Shown here in pieces: positions 24,647 through 32,371 of a stretch of DNA of 51,409 bases (positions within the stretch are counted from its first letter, which is position 1; every line of letters begins with the position of its first letter). The notes under the pieces are model-generated. The model worked only from the letters and a program-made list of their open reading frames with translations, had not been told where the DNA came from and did no database searches. The position numbers and the translations under genes are program-made. Origin of the DNA: Phenylobacterium deserti (GTDB lineage Bacteria; Pseudomonadota; Alphaproteobacteria; Caulobacterales; Caulobacteraceae); contig CALQQB010000026.1 of the NCBI GenBank assembly GCA_943332615.1, forward strand, positions 1-51,409, in the 5' to 3' direction.

Positions 24647-25033
24647 TTAGCTGGGCTGACTCTTAAGGCTGCGCACGAATTCCACCAAGGCCGAGCGCGA
24701 CACCCCGCGGGGCAGGCCAGCATACGCCTTCAGGAGTTCGAGGGCGCCGGGTTCGGCCAGCAGCGCCGCGACCTCGTCCACCGCACCCGACGACGCGGAG
24801 TTTTCTCCGAACATCTCGGCCACCGGCACAGTCAGCGTCCTGGCAATCCGCGTCAGCATGGAAGCCGAGACGCGGTTGGCGCCGCGTTCGTATTTCTGGA
24901 TTTGTTGGAAGGTCACGCCGGCGGCTTCGGCCAGCGACTGCTGGGACAACCCCCGCACTTTGCGCAACAGCCGGATTCGAGCGCCAACGGCGACGTCTAC
25001 CGGGTCTGCGACCGCCTCAAGTCTGTTCGCCAT
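24647..25033 (-). CDS. XRE family transcriptional regulator
   Basis: A 128-residue protein with a helix-turn-helix of the Cro/CI type at about residues 16-72: GARIRLLRKVRGLSQQSLAE, AGVTFQQIQKYERGANRVSA, TRIARTLTVPVAEMFG. The C-terminal half is a short helical tail without a recognisable ligand domain. Alphaproteobacteria have many such small repressors with this FQQIQKYERG form. It lies between a small unknown protein and the M20 peptidase, all in one direction with gaps of about 30 bases, so it may control this small group. Target sites were not identified. Confidence 0.93.
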   Translation of the reverse strand: MANRLEAVADPVDVAVGARIRLLRKVRGLSQQSLAEAAGVTFQQIQKYERGANRVSASMLTRIARTLTVPVAEMFGENSASSGAVDEVAALLAEPGALELLKAYAGLPRGVSRSALVEFVRSLKSQPS

Positions 25034-25065
25034 GGGGTTCCGGATCTCCTTATATACGGAATGAC

Positions 25066-25326
25066 TTACCGCGCCCGACTGGCGGCGTCATCGACCGGGG
25101 GAACGATGTTCTCTTGCGGCGAAGGCGTATCCGAGATGGTGTAACAGGCCTCAGCGATCGCAATGCCCACGGCCCGCCGCAGGGGGCCAAACGCCGGCAC
25201 ATCACGCTCGAGTTGGATTAGCTCCTCCTCGTAAGGAGCTAACAGTTCCACTAGGTTTTGAGCCAGACGCCTAGCGTGCTCCGGGTCTTGAATCATCTGG
25301 CCCTCTTTCGCCGAAACCTCTGCCAT
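25066..25326 (-). CDS. small protein of unknown function
   Basis: An 86-residue acidic protein from ATG 25326 (MAEVSAKEGQMIQDPEHARR). It contains mostly helical sequence: LAQNLVELLAPYEEELIQLE, then PLRRAVGIAIAEACYTI, and a Pro/Asp-rich tail. The open frame extends upstream but that part reads as noncoding. There is no signal peptide or membrane helix. It precedes the XRE gene by 32 bases and is probably co-transcribed with it. I do not recognise the family. Confidence 0.6.
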   Translation of the reverse strand: MAEVSAKEGQMIQDPEHARRLAQNLVELLAPYEEELIQLERDVPAFGPLRRAVGIAIAEACYTISDTPSPQENIVPPVDDAASRAR

Positions 25327-25430
25327 AGCCAGGGGGATTGCAAGCAACTCCAGCGGGCGATTGGGGCAACAGCGATCATGCGTCGCACCCTGCGGGAACT
25401 CATGTGCCCATAATGGGTTAGTCCACCCGG

Positions 25431-25730
25431 ATGGAACATCTGGACCAGCGCAACGACGGTTGCGGGAGGGGCGAGATCGTCGATTTCGACGAGGCGGTGC
25501 TCGACGCATGCCCGGTTCGAGACCGCGGCGAACTGCGCAAGCAGGCGGAACTGTTGGCCATCGGGTTCGCACCTCGCGGCGAGGCCGGCGACCTGGTCCG
25601 AATGGCGGCTCAGCTGTCCATAGCGCCGCCCGACGCAGATGCCGGGCGCCACCCTCGCCGCCCGGCTGGCATCGGCGCTGAAGCGGCTCGCGAAGGTCGC
25701 GTGACGCCGCGCCCTGGCGCCCTCACCTGA
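25431..25730 (+). CDS. doubtful small open frame
   Basis: A 99-codon frame divergent from the small unknown gene. The middle (VDFDEAVLDACPVRDRGELR, then KQAELLAIGFAPRGEAGDLV) has a plausible amphipathic protein composition; the C-terminal third is Arg/Pro-rich and reads like chance sequence. No clear ribosome site precedes the ATG, and it overlaps the 3' end of the monooxygenase gene by eight bases. It could be a real small protein or noncoding. Confidence 0.35.
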   Translation: MEHLDQRNDGCGRGEIVDFDEAVLDACPVRDRGELRKQAELLAIGFAPRGEAGDLVRMAAQLSIAPPDADAGRHPRRPAGIGAEAAREGRVTPRPGALT

Positions 25731-27522
25731 AGTCGAAGTGGGCTTCCAGGTCGCTGCGGACCGCGCTCATGTGGGTGAAATACTGCTGGAACCCGCCGTT
25801 GTAGTTGCCGTCCTGCCGGCGATTGAACTCACCCTCGAAGTTGTAATAGCCGGGCGTGCAGTCGGCGTTGCGGCTGGTCTTGCCGCGATGGGAGATCACC
25901 TCCTGCACCCACCACTCCTCTGTATCGGCCTTCACGTCGATGGTCGCCGCACCCTTCTCCCGGGCCAGCTTGATGCACTCGGCGATGTGGTCGCCCTGCG
26001 TCTGCAGCATGAAGGTCAGGTTGAACTGGAACGAGGCCTGGTAACCGCCCATGATGAACAGGTTCGGGAAGCCGTGGCTGTGCACGCCCAGCAAGGTGCG
26101 GATGCCGACCTCGTCATAGCGCTGGTTCAGATCGACGCCGCCCTGGCCTACGATGCGGTTGTAGATGCCGGTCTTCTGCACCTCGAAGCCGGTGGCGTAG
26201 ATGAGGAGGTCCAGCGGATAGGTCTGCCCCTCGAAAACCGGGCCCTGGGCGGTGATCTCGGTGATCCCCTCCCCGTGGGTGTCCACCAGGGTGACATTGG
26301 GCCGGTTATAGGCGGGCAGGTATTCGTCGTCGAAGCAGGGCCGCTTGCACATGTACATGTACCAGGGCTTCAACGCCTCGGCGGTCGCGGGGTCCTGGAC
26401 GATCTCGTCGATGCGCCGGTGGATGCGCATCATGTTGTCGATGTTGCCGTTTTCCTGCCGACGGATTTTCTCCTCGCGGGTCAGGGCGGCAAGCTCGGCC
26501 TTCTGCTCCTCGGTCAGGGGCCGGCCGCGCAGATGCTTGTCGCGCCGGGCCTGCTGCCAGCCGGGCTGCTGGCGGGCCGCCCACTCGGGGTCGGTCGGCC
26601 GGTCGTTGCGGATATCGATGGCCGAGGGGGTGCGTTGGAAGACGTAGAGATGCTTCGCCGCCTTCGCGAGCCGCGGGATGATCTGCACCGCCGAGGCGCC
26701 GGTGCCGATGATGCCCACCACCTTGTCGGAGAGGTTCGAGAGATCGTCGCCGGTGTAGCCGAAGTCCCAGCGCGACGAGTGGAAGGCGTGGCCGGCGAAG
26801 GTCTCCATGCCGGCGATCTTGCTGAGCTTGGGTTTGCTGAGCGTGCCATTGGCGCAGATCACGAAGCGTGCGGTGAGTTCGTCGCCACGATCGGTGCCGA
26901 GCCGCCAGACCTGGGCCTGGTCATCCCAGATCGTCGAGGTGATCGTCGTGTGGAACACGGCTAGATCGTAGAGATCGTAACGGCGCGCGATCGCCTGGCA
27001 GTGGGCGAAAATCTCCGGGCCAGGCGCATAGAAGCGCGCCGGCAGGTAGCCCATCTCGTCCAGCAGGGGCAGGTAGTCGGCGGCCGGCACGTCGCAGGCC
27101 GCGCCAGGATAGCGGTTCCAGTACCAGGTGCCGCCGACGTCGGAGCCGCGTTCGACGATCCGGATGCTCTCGACGCCCCGCTCGCGCAGCCTCGCCGCGG
27201 TCAGCAGGGCCGAGAAGCCACCGCCGATGAACAGGCACTCCACGTGATCTCGGATCGGCTCGCGCGGGGGCGCAACCTCGGTGTGCGGGTTGACGGCGTA
27301 TCGCGACAGTTCGCCAGTCAGCTCCGAGGTGAACTGGGCGGTGCCTTGCGGCCGATAGCCGAGGCGCAGGTCGCGGGCTTCAGCGAACTTCGCCTTGATG
27401 GCGTCGTAGTGATCCTGCGGCTGGGCGCTGGGCGGCAGCGGCTGCGGTCCTCGCACCGGCCGCGGTGGCGGCGCACCCTCGACGGCCTTCGCCCCCTCGT
27501 TGGTGTTGGCGTCATCAGCCAT
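25723..27522 (-). CDS. flavin monooxygenase, Baeyer-Villiger type
   Basis: A 599-residue FAD/NADPH enzyme from ATG 27522, which has GGGAGGG at the right distance; the upstream open frame is chance. IGGGFSA (99-105) binds FAD, GGTWYWNRYPG (130-140) is typical of Baeyer-Villiger enzymes, FAGHAFHSSRW (242-252) is the FxGxxxHxxxW fingerprint, and GTGASAVQ (273-280) binds NADPH. About 90 residues precede the FAD loop, as in the cyclohexanone/steroid/phenylacetone-type enzymes with N-terminal extension. It inserts oxygen next to a ketone. A TetR regulator gene lies upstream in the same direction, a common regulator for such catabolic enzymes. Confidence 0.93.
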   Translation of the reverse strand: MADDANTNEGAKAVEGAPPPRPVRGPQPLPPSAQPQDHYDAIKAKFAEARDLRLGYRPQGTAQFTSELTGELSRYAVNPHTEVAPPREPIRDHVECLFIGGGFSALLTAARLRERGVESIRIVERGSDVGGTWYWNRYPGAACDVPAADYLPLLDEMGYLPARFYAPGPEIFAHCQAIARRYDLYDLAVFHTTITSTIWDDQAQVWRLGTDRGDELTARFVICANGTLSKPKLSKIAGMETFAGHAFHSSRWDFGYTGDDLSNLSDKVVGIIGTGASAVQIIPRLAKAAKHLYVFQRTPSAIDIRNDRPTDPEWAARQQPGWQQARRDKHLRGRPLTEEQKAELAALTREEKIRRQENGNIDNMMRIHRRIDEIVQDPATAEALKPWYMYMCKRPCFDDEYLPAYNRPNVTLVDTHGEGITEITAQGPVFEGQTYPLDLLIYATGFEVQKTGIYNRIVGQGGVDLNQRYDEVGIRTLLGVHSHGFPNLFIMGGYQASFQFNLTFMLQTQGDHIAECIKLAREKGAATIDVKADTEEWWVQEVISHRGKTSRNADCTPGYYNFEGEFNRRQDGNYNGGFQQYFTHMSAVRSDLEAHFDFR

Positions 27523-27825
27523 CGCGACCCTCCCGGGCGGCCCTCTCACCGGCGGCCGTCTCCAAGAACAAGATCGGTAGCAGGGGCCGCGAAAGTCAAC
27601 GCGGAATGGTCGAAAAAAAAGACCGCGCCCGGAGGCGCGGCCAGTTATTAGGGAGGAAACGCCCAAAAGGGCAAGACCGTTATGTCTCTTTGCTGCACTG
27701 CACGCAAGCGGCAATTTCACATATCCGTGGAATCGACTTGAGAATTGGTTTGTTACAGGGGCGCCACACGGAAAAAGGCTATACTTCAGCTCGCGAAATC
27801 GATGTTGCGGTGCAATGATTCAAGT
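27523..27825. other. spacer between TetR and monooxygenase genes
   Basis: About 300 bases, AT-richer than the surroundings, with no credible frame. It contains the minus-strand terminator at 27613-27640 and, downstream of that, space for the promoter of the monooxygenase. The 185 bases between the TetR stop and the terminator are long for a simple 3' end and could hold a small RNA, though no direct sign of one is seen. Confidence 0.5.
27613..27640 (-). terminator. rho-independent terminator
   Basis: On the minus strand CCGCGCC (27640-27634), a 4-base loop and GGCGCGG (27629-27623) are followed by a run of eight T (27620-27613). It ends transcription coming from the TetR gene and separates it from the monooxygenase. 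Confidence 0.88.
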
Positions 27826-28518
27826 TCAGATCTGCCGGGAAACGACCTCGCGCAGGCCCGCCGCGCACCACGCGTAAAGGCGCTGGCGGACAGCCTCCAG
27901 GTCGGTCGAGCGGCACAGGTCGCCGGAAAGGTGATCGATGCGGCCGGTCTCCGAAAGCGTCAGCATCATCGCCCCGGTCAGAAACTGGTAGCACCAGTAG
28001 AGATCACGCTCCTGCGCCTGCGGCAGGGCCGCCTTCAGGGTCTCGATGAGGGCGTGGACCACCGGATCGAAGAACCGGCTCATGGTCTCGCCGCCCCAGG
28101 CCGGCGTATTGTTCACCAGGGCCACCAGGCGGAAGTAGTTCTTCCAGCCCTCGTCATGGGTCAGCGACCGGTCGATCAGCGGGCCGATGAAAGCCTCGAT
28201 GATCCGCTCCGGGTCGAGGGCGCCGCCGTGGGCGGCCTTGTAGGCGGCGAGAGCCTCAAGGCGGGCGGTGTTCAGGATCTCGGCGCGTCGGGCGAAGACG
28301 TGGTCGAACAGTTCCCGCTTGGCGCCGAAGTAGTAGTGGATCAGTGCGGTGTCGACGCCGGCCTCGGCGGCCACCTGGCGCACCGTCACCCCGTGGAAGC
28401 CATGGCGGGAGAACAAGGCCTCAGCCGCGTTCAGGATCGCCTGCCGCAGGTCGGGCCCCTGCCCCTTCGGCCGCCGGCCGCGGAGGGTCCCGCCCGATTG
28501 TCCGTCCGCGCGCGCCAT
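27826..28518 (-). CDS. TetR family transcriptional regulator
   Basis: A 230-residue protein. The N-terminal HTH is clear: LRQAILNAAEALFSRHGFHG, then VTVRQVAAEAGVDTALIHYY, then FGAKRELFDHVF. The C-terminal part (LTHDEGWKNYFRLVALVNNT and DLYWCYQFLTGAMMLTLSET) resembles the AcrR/CerR-like TetR C-terminal domain of about 130 residues that binds a hydrophobic ligand. It lies upstream of the flavin monooxygenase in the same direction, so it is a candidate repressor of that gene and itself, although a strong terminator separates the two. Confidence 0.92.
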   Translation of the reverse strand: MARADGQSGGTLRGRRPKGQGPDLRQAILNAAEALFSRHGFHGVTVRQVAAEAGVDTALIHYYFGAKRELFDHVFARRAEILNTARLEALAAYKAAHGGALDPERIIEAFIGPLIDRSLTHDEGWKNYFRLVALVNNTPAWGGETMSRFFDPVVHALIETLKAALPQAQERDLYWCYQFLTGAMMLTLSETGRIDHLSGDLCRSTDLEAVRQRLYAWCAAGLREVVSRQI

Positions 28519-28563
28519 CGCCTCGCCCGCTAAGCGTCCGCAGGCGCGCGGTCAAGCGATTGA

Positions 28564-28800
28564 CTAGGCGCCGAAGATCCAGCCGGGGGCCAGCGTCGCC
28601 ATCGAGACGCCCACGAGCACCATCTGGCCGCCACCGGTCATGCTGAGGACCGGGTCGGCGCCGACCTGGCTGAGCGTGAACTGGGTCCCAGGGTCCAGCA
28701 TCACCCGGTCACCCTCGACCAGGCTGAAGTCGATCACCCGGTCGAGACCGGCGTCGCTGAAAGTGTGGAAAACGTCCGCGCCCAGCGCCGCATCGTCCAT
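28564..28800 (-). CDS. free-standing RTX-type C-terminal domain (short or truncated protein)
   Basis: A 78-residue protein, best start ATG 28800 with GAGG seven bases upstream; ATG 28806 is too close to that site. The sequence ALGADVFHTFSDAGLDRVID, then FSLVEGDRVMLDPGTQFTLS, then GGGQMVLVGVSMATLAPGWI is the pattern of the last 70-80 residues of haemolysin-type calcium-binding (RTX) proteins, where it is the type I secretion region. No calcium nonapeptide repeats or catalytic part precede it. It is either the tail of a decayed RTX gene or an independent small secreted protein. Confidence 0.6.
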   Translation of the reverse strand: MDDAALGADVFHTFSDAGLDRVIDFSLVEGDRVMLDPGTQFTLSQVGADPVLSMTGGGQMVLVGVSMATLAPGWIFGA

Positions 28801-28982
28801 GACCATACCTCGCAGGCCTGGGAACGTTGGAGCGCGCTGAGCGGGGTGCGGATCGCCCCTGTGGGGTTCACGAGCTTCCCAGATCGCTTCGCGGCCCTGC
28901 CGCATCGGACCCGGCCTTTGTCGCCGCAGGCCAGGGCGTCCCTGGACTGGCTGACCGCCGAGCTTGGCGGGGCCTCAAACGA

Positions 28983-29059
28983 TGGTACCGCCTCTCCGGA
29001 TTGAACGGAGGACCTCTAGATCCACAATCTAGCGCTCTAACCAACTGAGCTAAGGCGGC
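28983..29059 (-). tRNA. tRNA-His (anticodon GTG)
   Basis: A 77-base cloverleaf on the minus strand with encoded CCA. The anticodon stem CTAGA/TCTAG holds loop TTGTGGA, anticodon GTG. The acceptor stem begins GCCGCCT and ends AGGCGGT: the first pair is G1-U72, the discriminator is A73, and the base before G1 is C, so no G-1 is encoded. This is the alphaproteobacterial form of tRNA-His. Confidence 0.97.
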
Positions 29060-29283
29060 GTATCGCGAGCGCAGGTTCTAGTCGGACGGGCGGGCCGGAT
29101 CAAGACTCCAGCAGCGGCCGACGATAGCGGCGCGAACCGGCCATCGCCCAGACAGTGGCCATGGATGAAGCCAGCGCTCGGCGCCTGGCGACACATCCGC
29201 GCCAGGACGCGGATCGCCGTGCCCTTCAGGAACCGTACCGCCAGGGGCGCCCGCGGCCCACCCTCCGCTCACCGACCAAAGAA

Positions 29284-29315
29284 AAGGCCCCGACTGCCAG
29301 GGCAGCCGGGGCCTT
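29284..29315 (-). terminator. terminator of the exbB-exbD-tonB operon
   Basis: AAGGCCCCG (29284-29292) pairs with CGGGGCCTT (29307-29315). On the minus strand the stem is followed by TTCTTTGG. It lies about 40 bases past the tonB stop. Confidence 0.82.
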
Positions 29316-29353
29316 GAGATCTTCAGGACCGGCCCAAGGGCCCGCCCGTACAA

Positions 29354-30052
29354 TCAGCCCTTAGGCAGGTTGAAGCGCAGAGGAATCCGCACCGTACCGC
29401 CGTCGACAGGCTGGCCGTCCTTGGTCTGCGGCCTCATCTTGAAGAGCTTGCTCAACTTCAGTGCAGCGTCACCAAAGCCCATGTCAGCCGGTGATTCCGA
29501 AGTCACCGTGCAGCTTCCCATCGTACCCTTCGCCGTAACCGTGCAGCTCAACGCCGCGGCGCCTTCGACTTCCATCCGCTGTGCGCGGTCGGGGTAGTAG
29601 CGGGCGACTTCCTCGCCAGATGGGCGACGAGCCCAGTCCGGGTTGGTGATCACGGACGGCCGCGGCGGTTCCGGCGGCGGGGCCGCGGGAGGCTTCGGCT
29701 GTTCTATCCGTCGCTCGACCGGCGGAACCGGCAGAGGCGGGATAGACGGCATATCCGGCACCGCCACTGGAGGCCTCGGCTGCAGCTTTGGCGGCGGCGG
29801 CGGCGGCGTGTTCGGCGGCGGGGGAGGCGGCGGCGGCGGCGGCGGCGGCGGAACGGGCTTGATGATCGACACGTCCGTCACCTCGTCCGAGTACTCTTTG
29901 TACTTCGGATCGAACCGCGACTTCCAGAGATAGACGCCCAGGGCGCCGTGGACAAAGACCGCGATCGCAAGAGCAACGGTCAGGCCCGGGCGCTTCTGGG
30001 CCTTCGGCTCATCGAACGGACTACGATGAACGGTCGGTGATGTCTCAGACAT
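29354..30052 (-). CDS. tonB: energy transducer TonB
   Basis: A 232-residue TonB-family protein. Residues 25-45 ([18 protein letters not shown]) form the single N-terminal membrane anchor. A very proline-rich stretch follows, beginning IIKPVPPPP at about residue 64, with an unbroken run of more than ten prolines, which spans the periplasm. The C-terminal domain ([20 protein letters not shown], then [19 protein letters not shown]) touches the TonB box of outer-membrane receptors; the YP motif before it appears as YYPDRAQ. It carries energy from the ExbB-ExbD proton channel, encoded just upstream in the same operon, to TonB-dependent receptors, which are very numerous in Caulobacteraceae. Confidence 0.93.
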   Translation of the reverse strand: MSETSPTVHRSPFDEPKAQKRPGLTVALAIAVFVHGALGVYLWKSRFDPKYKEYSDEVTDVSIIKPVPPPPPPPPPPPPPNTPPPPPPKLQPRPPVAVPDMPSIPPLPVPPVERRIEQPKPPAAPPPEPPRPSVITNPDWARRPSGEEVARYYPDRAQRMEVEGAAALSCTVTAKGTMGSCTVTSESPADMGFGDAALKLSKLFKMRPQTKDGQPVDGGTVRIPLRFNLPKG

Positions 30053-30062
30053 GGGTCACCAC

Positions 30063-30500
30063 CTACTTGTTGTTGTCTTCGCCGACGAGGGCCACGCTGT
30101 AGAAATTGTTGTCCTGCAGCATGTTCATAACGCCCATGAAGTCGCCGTAGAGCACATTCGTATCCGCGCGGATGAAGATACGTTCCTTCGTCGGGTTCCG
30201 GACCGTGCCCAATTGCTTGCGCAGGTCGTCTCCCAGGCTCGACAGGTCCGTCTTGAAGTCCTGAATGAACAGGCTCCCGTTCGGCTGGATCGAGATGTAG
30301 ATCGGCTTCGGAGGGTTGGTGCCCGGCGGGGCGACCGCTGGCGGAAGCACGACCTTGACGGTCACGCTCGCCAGTGGTGCGGCCACCATGAAGATGATCA
30401 GCAGAACCAGCATCACATCCACGAAGGGCGTGACATTGATCTCGGCCATCGTGTCTTCAGAGTAGCGCCCGCCGCCTCCGCTCGAGAGTTTGGCGGCCAT
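30063..30500 (-). CDS. exbD: biopolymer transport protein ExbD/TolR
   Basis: A 145-residue inner-membrane protein. INVTPFVDVMLVLLIIFMVA is the single membrane segment with the proton-carrying Asp of the family. The remainder (KPIYISIQPNGSLFIQDF, then RIFIRADTNVLYGDFMGVMN) is the periplasmic ExbD/TolR domain. It lies 5 bases after exbB and 10 before tonB, so the three are one operon. The TonB partner makes ExbD more likely than TolR. Confidence 0.94.
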   Translation of the reverse strand: MAAKLSSGGGGRYSEDTMAEINVTPFVDVMLVLLIIFMVAAPLASVTVKVVLPPAVAPPGTNPPKPIYISIQPNGSLFIQDFKTDLSSLGDDLRKQLGTVRNPTKERIFIRADTNVLYGDFMGVMNMLQDNNFYSVALVGEDNNK

Positions 30501-30505
30501 CTAGA

Positions 30506-31387
30506 TTACGCTCCCTTGTCGAGCTGCCGCGAAATCGCGTTCATCAGCTCAGCCACAAAGCCTTCCGACCGGGCGCCGTAAGAGGAAATCCGGGTCTGGA
30601 AGTAGTTGTAGAAGATAACCGAAGGGATGGCGCAGAACAGGCCCAGACCGGTCGCCAGCAGGGCCTCGGCGATGCCGGGGGCCACGACGGCGAGGTTGGT
30701 CGTGTTGGTGTTCGCGATCCCGATGAACGAGTTCATGATCCCGTAGACGGTGCCAAACAGGCCGATGAACGGACCGTTGGACCCCACCGAGGCTAGGTAC
30801 TGCATGCCGCCGGAGAGGCGGCGAGCCAGAGCCGCCTGGACCGCGCTCACCGCATGGTGCGCCCGCGCGACAGTGTTGTCGCGGTGATCGCCCATGATCT
30901 CGAGCCCCGCCTGACGGCTGAGCTCTATCTCCTGGGCGGCCGCCGCGGCCATGTCGGCCAGCGGATTGCCATCGAACTCTTCGGAGAGCGCGATGCGGTT
31001 CATGTCGGCAATCGACTTGGCGCCGCGGAAGTTTTCCACGAAGCCGTCCGACACGCGATTCAGCGAGCGGAACTCAAGCATCTTGGTCACGAGGATGGTC
31101 CAGCTCATGATGGAAGCAAGAGCCAGGCCGATCATGATGACCTTCACGACCGGGTCGGCGTCCATGAACATGGTGCCGACGTTGAGCTTGCCGGCGTTTT
31201 TCATGGTCGGCGGAGCGGCTTCATCAGCCGGAGCGGCGGCGGCAGGAGCGGCGGCCGGAGCGGCAGCAGCTTCAGCGGCCGGAGCGGCCGGGGCGGCGGC
31301 GTCCTGGGAGAACGCCGGAGCGCTCATGCTCAGCGCAACCGCGCCGAGGAGAGCGGAAAATGTGATCTTCAATTTGTTGTCGAGCAT
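30506..31387 (-). CDS. exbB: ExbB/TolQ/MotA family proton channel with exported Ala/Pro-rich N-terminus
   Basis: A 293-residue protein. Residues 1-27 look like a signal peptide (AFSQ at the end), then an Ala/Pro-rich segment to about residue 60, then the ExbB core. VVKVIMIGLALASIMSWTIL is the first core helix; VGSNGPFIGLFGTVYGIMNS and APGIAEALLATGLGLFCAIP are the two conserved helices of the MotA/TolQ/ExbB family. The N-terminal extension is typical of ExbB proteins of Pseudomonas and alphaproteobacterial type rather than E. coli ExbB. It forms the pentameric proton channel with ExbD and powers TonB; first gene of the exbB-exbD-tonB operon. Confidence 0.93.
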   Translation of the reverse strand: MLDNKLKITFSALLGAVALSMSAPAFSQDAAAPAAPAAEAAAAPAAAPAAAAPADEAAPPTMKNAGKLNVGTMFMDADPVVKVIMIGLALASIMSWTILVTKMLEFRSLNRVSDGFVENFRGAKSIADMNRIALSEEFDGNPLADMAAAAAQEIELSRQAGLEIMGDHRDNTVARAHHAVSAVQAALARRLSGGMQYLASVGSNGPFIGLFGTVYGIMNSFIGIANTNTTNLAVVAPGIAEALLATGLGLFCAIPSVIFYNYFQTRISSYGARSEGFVAELMNAISRQLDKGA

Positions 31388-32037
31388 CTGTCGCCAGTTC
31401 CTGGTTGGTCTAGCACGATTGGCCGGAGGGTCGTCGCGCGAGAGCGTCTCTACCCTAGTTGAAACATGCTTCGATCACGCAACACGCTTTCGCGCACCGC
31501 ATCCCCGAAGCCGCTGTCGCTGCGTCCGACCCCGGTGAACGCGGATTCCCAACTTTCGGTGGGGATTGGCGTCTTTGCGATGTGGACGGCCTTGAAGTCC
31601 CACGGGGGGATTCCAAAGTCTTACCGCCTTTTTAGAAACGCGGCCTCGACCCTTTGGCAACCCCATGTCGAAGCGTCAAGGGGCAGAAGCTTTCACATAC
31701 GCTTCAAATTGTTGGGGCCTGCGCACGAATTGTGCGCTGCACACCCAAAATGCGCCACGTGGCCGCCGATTCACCCCCCACATGACCGCCAGTTTTGTTG
31801 CGGCGCAGCAAATTACAAATGTGATACCGACATAGTGACGTTCTGCGATCATACGTCGCTTTCGAATCTCGCCCGACGGCCCAAGGCGGTAATATTGAAG
31901 GCTGCGGCCAGTTCCACGGCAAGCTCATCAAGCGCCGCGTCCACGACCACACGGCGGTCCCCGATGGGAAGCGTGCGCCAACCTCGGCGCGCCCACGCTG
32001 GGGATCACCGAGTATGCGCGGACATGAAATGGGGAAG
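31388..32037. other. 650-base intergenic region upstream of exbB
   Basis: No convincing protein. The longest frame on the plus strand (from 31466) runs through tRNA-Phe and has noncoding composition. The middle part, about 31640-31830, is AT-richer than the window. It holds two dyads: GCGCAC-5-GTGCGC (31721-31737) and a 31794-31812 hairpin (TTTGTTGC and GCAGCAAA with one G-U pair). The exbB promoter must lie near 31390-31480. Confidence 0.5.
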
Positions 32038-32113
32038 TGGTGCCTGGGGGCGGATTCGAACCACCGACACGCGGATTTTCAATCCGCTGCTCTACCAACT
32101 GAGCTACCCAGGC
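32038..32113 (-). tRNA. tRNA-Phe (anticodon GAA)
   Basis: A 76-base cloverleaf on the minus strand with encoded CCA. Acceptor GCCTGGG/CCCAGGC, D arm TAGCTCAGTTGGTAGAGC, anticodon loop TTGAAAA (anticodon GAA), T arm GGTTCGAATCC. All stems pair. Confidence 0.97.
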
Positions 32114-32197
32114 TTAGGGCCCCGCTCGCGGGAGGCGTGTCTATAGAAGAGGCTCCGGCCGAAGTCCAGCGAGGGGCGGCAGCGATTTTTCAGGCCG

Positions 32198-32371
32198 CTA
32201 CTCGTCGTCGAACGCGGCCTCCCGCGCGCCCTCGTCATCGTCCTCGGCGGGAACGGCGTAGCGGTTGGTGAGCCAGCGCTGCAGGTCCACATCGGCGCAA
32301 CGGCGCGAGCAGAACGGCCGATAGGCGGTCTCTGGCGGCTTTTTGCAGATCGGGCAGCCGGGACCGCTCAT
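32198..32371 (-). CDS. yacG: DNA gyrase inhibitor YacG, zinc-binding
   Basis: A 57-residue protein, short enough to be missed by length filters. It reads MSGPGCPICKKPPETAYRPF then CSRRCADVDLQRWLTNRYAV and an acidic tail. The four cysteines C-P-I-C and C-S-R-R-C are the YacG zinc site, and DLQRWL is the conserved helix. YacG binds GyrB and lowers gyrase activity. The ATG overlaps the stop of the RNase G-type gene as ATGA, giving translational coupling. The same pair occurs in many alphaproteobacteria. Confidence 0.95.
   Translation of the reverse strand: MSGPGCPICKKPPETAYRPFCSRRCADVDLQRWLTNRYAVPAEDDDEGAREAAFDDE

Noticed and set aside
29760..29860. Short tandem GGC/GGCGGC repeat
   Set aside because: Codon-level repetition of the TonB polyproline spacer, not a CRISPR or independent repeat element.
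29643..29933. Glycine-repeat frame on the plus strand
   Set aside because: Antisense of the polyproline stretch of tonB.
31466..32146. 226-codon plus-strand frame upstream of exbB
   Set aside because: It reads into tRNA-Phe on the other strand and lacks protein-like composition or a ribosome site.
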